A stretch of DNA of 8,728 bases from JAFAZJ01 sp964437145. GTDB lineage: Bacteria; Pseudomonadota; Alphaproteobacteria; Reyranellales; Reyranellaceae. The notes beneath the pieces are model-generated. The model worked only from the letters and a program-made list of their open reading frames with translations, was not told where the DNA came from and did not search any database. The translations under genes and the position numbers were made by a program. Below, in pieces: positions 5,478 to 8,728 of this stretch. The stretch's first letter is position 1, and every line of letters starts with the position of its first letter. The stretch lies in contig CAYTFW010000206.1 of NCBI GenBank assembly GCA_964437145.1, forward strand, positions 1-8,728. Reading direction: 5' to 3'.

Positions 5478-6404
5478 CTACGGCGCTGGCGGCCCCTTGG
5501 CGTCGGCGCTGCGCACCTGGGCGCGGCGCACCGCCTCGCGATGCGAGATGTAGAGCGCGCTGGCGAAGATCACGGCGGCGCCGACGAAGGTCCAGATGCC
5601 AGGCTGCTGCGCGAACAGCAGGAAGCCGAACAGCGTGTTCCAGATCAGCGACAGGAAGCCGATCGGCTGCAGGGCCGAGATCTCGGCCACCTGGTAGCCG
5701 CGCTGCATGATCAGGTGGCCGGCGGTGCCGAAGAAGCCGGCCAGCAGGAACCAGCCGACATGCGTCCAGGTCAACGGCTGCCAGTGCCAGATCGCGAAGG
5801 GCGCGGCGCAGAGCACGATGAACACCGACTGGTAGATGACGATGGTATCGGCGCGGTCGGTGGTCGACAGCGACTTGGCCATCAGGTTCGAGGCCGAGAA
5901 CAGCGGCGTCGAGGCCAGCGCGCAGATGGCGCCCAAGGTGATCGTCTCGAAGCCGGGCCGGATGATGATCATGGCGCCGAGGAAGCCGACGACGACCGCC
6001 GCCCAGCGCCGCAACCGCACGTCCTCGCCGAGGAACAACGCGGCGCCGATGGTGACGAAGATCGGGCCGGTGAAGCCCAGCGCCGTCAGATCGGCCAGCG
6101 TGATCAGCGGCAGGGCGACGAACCACAGCTGCATGCCGGCGCTGTGGAAGGCGCCGCGCAGCGCGTGCGTGCCGAGCTTGTGGGTGCGGAACGGCTGGAT
6201 CAGGCCGTGGCGGTAGAAGACATGCAGCAGGAACACCGCGCCGAACAGATAGCGGCAGAACGCCATCATGTAGGAGTTGAGCTCCTGCGCCGGATAGTAG
6301 GTGGCGATGTTCAGCGCCGAGAACAGCACACCCGATATGCCGACCAGGATGATGCCGCGTAGATTGCCGGGCTGCGCCGCCCACCACGCCTTGAGCGCCC
6401 TCAT
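5478..6404 (-). CDS. EamA/DMT-superfamily transporter, first of the tandem set
   Basis: The 308-residue inner-membrane protein has two EamA repeats and about ten helices. LGFTGPIF lies at 109-116, LGEDVRLRRWAAVVVGFLG follows, the second repeat starts near 158, and the end is WTFVGAAVIFASALYISHREAVRRAQ. It is a paralogue of the two transporters downstream. The ATG at 6404 overlaps the TGA of the cyclotransferase gene as ATGA. No Shine-Dalgarno is visible (CTGCGCGGCGGCCAGCG), so its translation is probably coupled to that gene. E. coli EamA (YdeD) exports cysteine and O-acetylserine, which makes a link to glutathione-derived thiols conceivable, but family membership alone does not show the substrate. 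Repeat element B begins right after its stop. Confidence 0.92.
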   Translation of the reverse strand: MRALKAWWAAQPGNLRGIILVGISGVLFSALNIATYYPAQELNSYMMAFCRYLFGAVFLLHVFYRHGLIQPFRTHKLGTHALRGAFHSAGMQLWFVALPLITLADLTALGFTGPIFVTIGAALFLGEDVRLRRWAAVVVGFLGAMIIIRPGFETITLGAICALASTPLFSASNLMAKSLSTTDRADTIVIYQSVFIVLCAAPFAIWHWQPLTWTHVGWFLLAGFFGTAGHLIMQRGYQVAEISALQPIGFLSLIWNTLFGFLLFAQQPGIWTFVGAAVIFASALYISHREAVRRAQVRSADAKGPPAP

Positions 6405-7135
6405 CGCTGGCCGCCGCGCAGGCGCAGCACTTCATTCTCCAGCGACTCGATGTACGGATCGGTGACGCCGATGGCGCGCAGCTGGTCGGCGCATTCGAAC
6501 AGATAGGAGCGGCAGGTGCCGCGGCGCCCCTCGGCGAAGGCCATGCTCTCGGCTTTCTTGGTCACGCTCATGCCGCCGCAATACTGGGGATGCTCGGGAT
6601 TGATCACGAAGGTCAGCGCCCGCAGCCCGCCGCCCGCCTCGTCGGCGCAGTCGACCCACAGCGCGTCGTAGATGCCGCTCAGCATCTCGCGATTGAACAG
6701 GATCGAGATCTCGGTCTCGACCTGCGAGGCGGTGATGCGATAGGCGACGCCGTCGCAGGCGCCGCCCTTCTCGACGCCCAGCATCAGGCCCGGCCGTTCC
6801 GGCGTGCCGCGGCCCAAGGGCGTCCAGAAGCAGAAGGAGCGGCGCCAGCCCTCGAGCCGCGCCGGCCGGCGCTCGACATAGTCGAACGCCGGGTTCCACA
6901 TCAGCGAGCCATAGCCGAAGACCCAGGCGTCGGTGCCCTCGGTCCAGCTCGCCAGGCAGTCGGTCAGCCGCTGGTCGCGGTCCTCGCGCGGCAGGAAGTA
7001 ATCGAAGCCGAGCTTGCGGGCTTCCTCGGCCAGCTGATCGATGCGCTCCGCCGTCAGCTCCTCGCGGACCAGCGGCTGACCCGTGTTGCCCCAGATGCTG
7101 GGCTTGTCCGTCGGCGGTGGAGCGCGCTCGGTCAT
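6401..7135 (-). CDS. ChaC-like gamma-glutamylcyclotransferase
   Basis: The 244-residue protein carries the gamma-glutamylcyclotransferase glycine loop VFGYGSLMW (72-80), and Glu150 in ILFNREMLSGIYD matches the catalytic glutamate of the YLxxRE segment of ChaC proteins. A late block CRSYLFECADQLRAIG (208-223) and YIESLENEVLRLRG (228-241) resembles the ChaC C-terminus. ChaC enzymes split glutathione into 5-oxoproline and Cys-Gly in the cytoplasm; other gamma-glutamyl substrates remain possible. About 70 residues precede the glycine loop, with a Pro-rich start and a charged helix. A longer in-frame start exists at 7471, but ATG 7135 overlaps the MaoC stop as ATGA, and the extension would lie inside the MaoC gene. 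Translation appears coupled to MaoC upstream and the transporter downstream. Confidence 0.9.
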   Translation of the reverse strand: MTERAPPPTDKPSIWGNTGQPLVREELTAERIDQLAEEARKLGFDYFLPREDRDQRLTDCLASWTEGTDAWVFGYGSLMWNPAFDYVERRPARLEGWRRSFCFWTPLGRGTPERPGLMLGVEKGGACDGVAYRITASQVETEISILFNREMLSGIYDALWVDCADEAGGGLRALTFVINPEHPQYCGGMSVTKKAESMAFAEGRRGTCRSYLFECADQLRAIGVTDPYIESLENEVLRLRGGQR

Positions 7136-7602
7136 GCCTTGCCGTAGGCGATGCCCATGGTCTCCGCGACGCAGGCCGGGCGATCCTTGCCTTCGATCTC
7201 GATCGTCCACTCGTAGGTCATGCGCACGCCGTTGTTGGCCACGTCGTCCGCCGCCACCAGCTTCTGCCGGCCACGCACGCGCGCGCCGATCTGGACCGGG
7301 TTGGTGAAGCGCACCTTGTTGCAGCCGTAGTTGATGCCGTTGCGCACGTTGTTGACGTGCAGGACGTTGTGGCTGAACCAGGGGATCAACGACAGCGTGA
7401 GATAGCCGTGCGCGATCGGCTTGCCGTCGGGCATATCCTTCTTGCAGCGCTCGACATCGACATGGATCCACTGATGATCGCCAGTGGCGTCGGCGAAGAT
7501 GTTGACGCGCTCCTGGGTGATCTCCAGCCAGTCGCTGACACCCAATTCCTGGCCGACCAGCGCCTTCATCGCCTGCGGGCTCTCCACCGTACGCTTCGCC
7601 AT
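7132..7602 (-). CDS. MaoC-family dehydratase, (R)-specific enoyl-CoA hydratase-like
   Basis: The 156-residue single-hotdog protein has the hydratase motif FADATGDHQWIHVD with Asp42 and His47, the same five-residue offset as the Asp/His dyad of PhaJ, followed by GKPIAHGYLTLSL (60-72) lining the active site. It would hydrate a 2-enoyl-CoA to the (R)-3-hydroxyacyl-CoA, or the reverse, in the cytoplasm. NodN-like proteins share this layout, so the exact substrate is open. A longer frame starts at 7695, but the ATG at 7602 is preceded by a strong GGGAGGA 4 bases upstream and begins the conserved part (MAKRTVES), so I take 7602. It is the first gene of a coupled run (ATGA overlap with the cyclotransferase gene). 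A strong inverted repeat lies 42 bases upstream of its start. Confidence 0.92.
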   Translation of the reverse strand: MAKRTVESPQAMKALVGQELGVSDWLEITQERVNIFADATGDHQWIHVDVERCKKDMPDGKPIAHGYLTLSLIPWFSHNVLHVNNVRNGINYGCNKVRFTNPVQIGARVRGRQKLVAADDVANNGVRMTYEWTIEIEGKDRPACVAETMGIAYGKA

Positions 7603-7606
7603 TTTG

Positions 7607-7620
7607 TCCTCCCTCTCCTC
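7607..7620 (-). promoter_or_regulatory. Ribosome binding site fixing the MaoC start
   Basis: On the minus strand GAGGAGAGGGAGGA spans 7620-7607 and ends 4 bases before the ATG at 7602. It is the most purine-rich stretch of the region and decides against the longer start at 7695. Confidence 0.8.
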
Positions 7621-7643
7621 AGGTCTCGTCTGCGCGTAACGCA

Positions 7644-7680
7644 GCCATGACCGGTCGCGCAAACGAAACCGGCTCATGGC
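7644..7680. promoter_or_regulatory. Strong inverted repeat upstream of the MaoC gene (operator or leader hairpin)
   Basis: GCCATGACCGGT at 7644-7655 is complementary to ACCGG-C-TCATGGC at 7668-7680, giving 12 paired bases with one unpaired C (7673) around a 12-base interval (7656-7667). It lies 42 bases upstream of the MaoC ATG and about 175 upstream of the crotonase ATG, in the divergent region. Symmetric arms of this size suit a dimeric regulator such as a TetR- or GntR-type repressor, or a hairpin in the MaoC 5' leader. No regulator gene is in the window. Confidence 0.6.
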
Positions 7681-7736
7681 GTTGATAGCATCCATGGGGG
7701 CGGAATGGGGCGGCGGTCAGGCGCGTCTGATCTGTC

Positions 7737-7810
7737 ACGGCGTCCCGTATGGCGGTCGGCGCGGCTTGTTCGCCGCTTTCGCCCACCTCACAATGGACGG
7801 CGTCCCGAAT
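7737..7810 (+). repeat. Pair of 14-base direct repeats before the crotonase gene
   Basis: ACGGCGTCCCGTAT at 7737-7750 and ACGGCGTCCCGAAT at 7797-7810 match in 13 of 14 positions and start exactly 60 bases apart. They flank the best promoter candidate for the crotonase gene and could be binding sites for a regulator. G+C-rich chance similarity is possible. Confidence 0.45.
7766..7794 (+). promoter_or_regulatory. Candidate sigma-70-like promoter for the crotonase gene
   Basis: TTGTTC (7766-7771) and CACAAT (7789-7794) are separated by 17 bases, which would start transcription near 7801 and leave a leader of about 50 bases. The matches are partial (3/6 and 4/6). I see no comparably good promoter for the MaoC direction. 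Confidence 0.3.
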
Positions 7811-7840
7811 CAACAGACATCGGCGCAACGCGCCCATTCC

Positions 7841-7846
7841 GGAGGG
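7841..7846 (+). promoter_or_regulatory. Ribosome binding site fixing the crotonase start
   Basis: GGAGGG lies 7 bases before the ATG at 7854. This favours that start over the in-frame ATGs from 7749 onwards, whose extra 35 residues show no conserved character. Confidence 0.8.
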
Positions 7847-7853
7847 AACGTCC

Positions 7854-8678
7854 ATGGCCTACGAGCAGATTCTCGTCGAGACCGCCGACCGCGTGCGCAC
7901 CATCACGCTCAACCGGCCGGACCGGCTCAACGCCTGGACTGGCACGATGCACAACGAGCTCAAGCAGGCCATGCACGAGGCGGGCGCTGACCGGGAGGTG
8001 CGGGTGATCATCCTCACCGGCGCGGGCCGCGGCTTCTGCGCCGGCGCCGACATGGGCGGGCTGCAGCAGATCGGCGCCGCGGGCGCGGTGACCGAGCGCT
8101 CGACCAAGGCCCAGGACGTGCCGGCGGGCGGCAGCGCCATCGCCGATTTCCGCATGAACTATTCGTACTTCCCGTCGATCCCCAAGCCGATCATCGCCGC
8201 GATCAATGGCCCCTGCGCCGGCTTGGGCCTGGTGATCTCGCTGTACTGCGACATGCGCTACGCCGCCGAGAACGCGGTGTTCACCACGGCCTTCGCGGCG
8301 CGCGGCCTGATCGCCGAGCATGGCGTGTCGTGGCTGTTGCCGCATTTCGTCGGCCTGCCGGCGGCGATGGACCTGCTGCTCTCGGCCCGCAAGTTCCGCG
8401 CGCCGGAGGCGTTGGCGCTGGGCATGGTCAACCGCGTGCTGCCCGACGCCGATCTCCTGAAGGAGACCAAGACCTACGCCAAGCTGTTGGCCGAGACGGT
8501 TTCGCCGCGCTCGCTGGCTGTGATGAAGCGCCAGATCTGGGAGGCGCAGTTCCAGACGCTCGCCGAAGCCACCGTGGAGGCCAACCACGAGATGGAACTG
8601 AGCTTCGCCGCCGAGGACTTCAAGGAAGGCGTCGCCCACTACGTCGAGAAGCGGGCGCCGAAATTCACTGGGCGATAG
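7854..8678 (+). CDS. Crotonase-family enoyl-CoA hydratase/isomerase
   Basis: The 274-residue protein has crotonase length and order: TLNRPDRLNAW (18-28), first oxyanion-hole block GFCAGADM (60-67), second block INGPCAGLG (117-125), and a C-terminal helical part ending VEKRAPKFTGR. It would act on a 2- or 3-enoyl-CoA in the cytoplasm. Against classical hydratase the two catalytic glutamates are missing: Val127 stands at the Glu144 position and Phe147 at the Glu164 position of the rat mitochondrial enzyme. Glu155 in RGLIAEHGVSWLLP stands where PaaG-type isomerases have their catalytic Asp (GLIPD..GTWLLPR). Isomerase or another crotonase chemistry is therefore as likely as hydration. The ATG at 7854 has GGAGGG 7 bases upstream. 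The gene is transcribed divergently from the MaoC gene. Confidence 0.92.
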   Translation: MAYEQILVETADRVRTITLNRPDRLNAWTGTMHNELKQAMHEAGADREVRVIILTGAGRGFCAGADMGGLQQIGAAGAVTERSTKAQDVPAGGSAIADFRMNYSYFPSIPKPIIAAINGPCAGLGLVISLYCDMRYAAENAVFTTAFAARGLIAEHGVSWLLPHFVGLPAAMDLLLSARKFRAPEALALGMVNRVLPDADLLKETKTYAKLLAETVSPRSLAVMKRQIWEAQFQTLAEATVEANHEMELSFAAEDFKEGVAHYVEKRAPKFTGR

Positions 8679-8687
8679 TCCGCATCT

Positions 8688-8728
8688 GTCATACCGAGCG
8701 CAGCGAAGGATCTAGGGCAATCCTAGAT
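8688..8728 (+). repeat. Second GAGCGAAGCGAAGGATC-type repeat, with a terminal hairpin
   Basis: Starting 9 bases after the crotonase stop, GTCATACCGAGCG and CAGCGAAGGATCT (8688-8713) form a variant of the repeat at 2220-2245. ATCTAGG (8710-8716) then pairs with CCTAGAT (8722-8728) around GCAAT. The stem reaches the window edge and may continue. It could serve as the 3' end of the crotonase transcript, though no T-run is visible inside the window. Confidence 0.65.

Noticed and set aside
5403..6362. 319-codon open frame on the plus strand opposite the first EamA gene
   Set aside because: Its composition is dominated by Arg, Gln, Asp and His, typical of an antisense shadow. It starts inside a repeat element and has no recognisable motif.
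6401..7471. Longer cyclotransferase start at 7471
   Set aside because: The extra 112 residues lie within the MaoC gene in another frame. ATG 7135 gives the typical ATGA overlap and a normal ChaC length.
7132..7695. Longer MaoC start at 7695
   Set aside because: The additional 31 residues are not hotdog-like, would cover the inverted repeat at 7644-7680, and bypass the strong ribosome site in front of 7602.
7749..7853. In-frame N-terminal extension of the crotonase gene
   Set aside because: GGAGGG before 7854 and the typical crotonase opening MAYEQILVE argue for 7854. The extension also contains the candidate promoter.

Overview
The window looks like chromosomal DNA of a high-G+C bacterium, most likely an alphaproteobacterium. 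The grounds are strong G/C bias at third codon positions, several GTG starts, tight gene packing, and short palindromic intergenic repeats of the CCCTCTCCCCGC / GCGGGGAGAGGG and GAGCGAAGCGAAGGATC types that are common in that class. A Reyranella- or Rhizobiales-like host is a guess from overall flavour, not a demonstrated assignment. There are no RNA genes, CRISPR arrays, transposases or phage genes.

Layout. Nine complete genes lie on the minus strand, and one lies on the plus strand at the right end. Reading the minus strand in transcription order from about 7.6 kb: a MaoC-type (R)-hydratase-like protein, a ChaC-like gamma-glutamylcyclotransferase and an EamA/DMT transporter are joined by two 4-base ATGA stop/start overlaps. 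A nested inverted-repeat element follows. Next come a second EamA transporter (GTG start, possible leaderless promoter) and a third EamA transporter (GTG start one base after the previous stop). Then come a small membrane-anchored cysteine protein, a short-chain dehydrogenase, an alpha/beta hydrolase resembling 3-oxoadipate enol-lactonase, a second nested inverted-repeat element, and an acyl-CoA dehydrogenase. A crotonase-family gene is transcribed divergently from the MaoC gene across a 251-base intergenic region. That region holds a 12-bp-stem inverted repeat and a 14-base direct repeat.

Function. Acyl-CoA dehydrogenase, SDR, MaoC hydratase and crotonase are the classes needed for a beta-oxidation-like degradation of a carboxylic acid. 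The lactonase-like hydrolase would suit an aromatic or cyclic substrate. No single known pathway is completed here and the substrate cannot be read from the sequence. Two enzymes (acyl-CoA dehydrogenase, crotonase) lack the textbook catalytic glutamate at its usual position and carry an acid at the alternative position known in sister subfamilies. The SDR has Asp where most relatives have the tetrad Asn.

I did not find a convincing new multi-gene system. The most interesting leads are the translationally coupled MaoC-ChaC-EamA trio, the run of three paralogous EamA transporters, the palindrome ahead of the MaoC gene, and the repeat elements sitting directly against stop codons. No gene-free stretch exceeds 300 bases.
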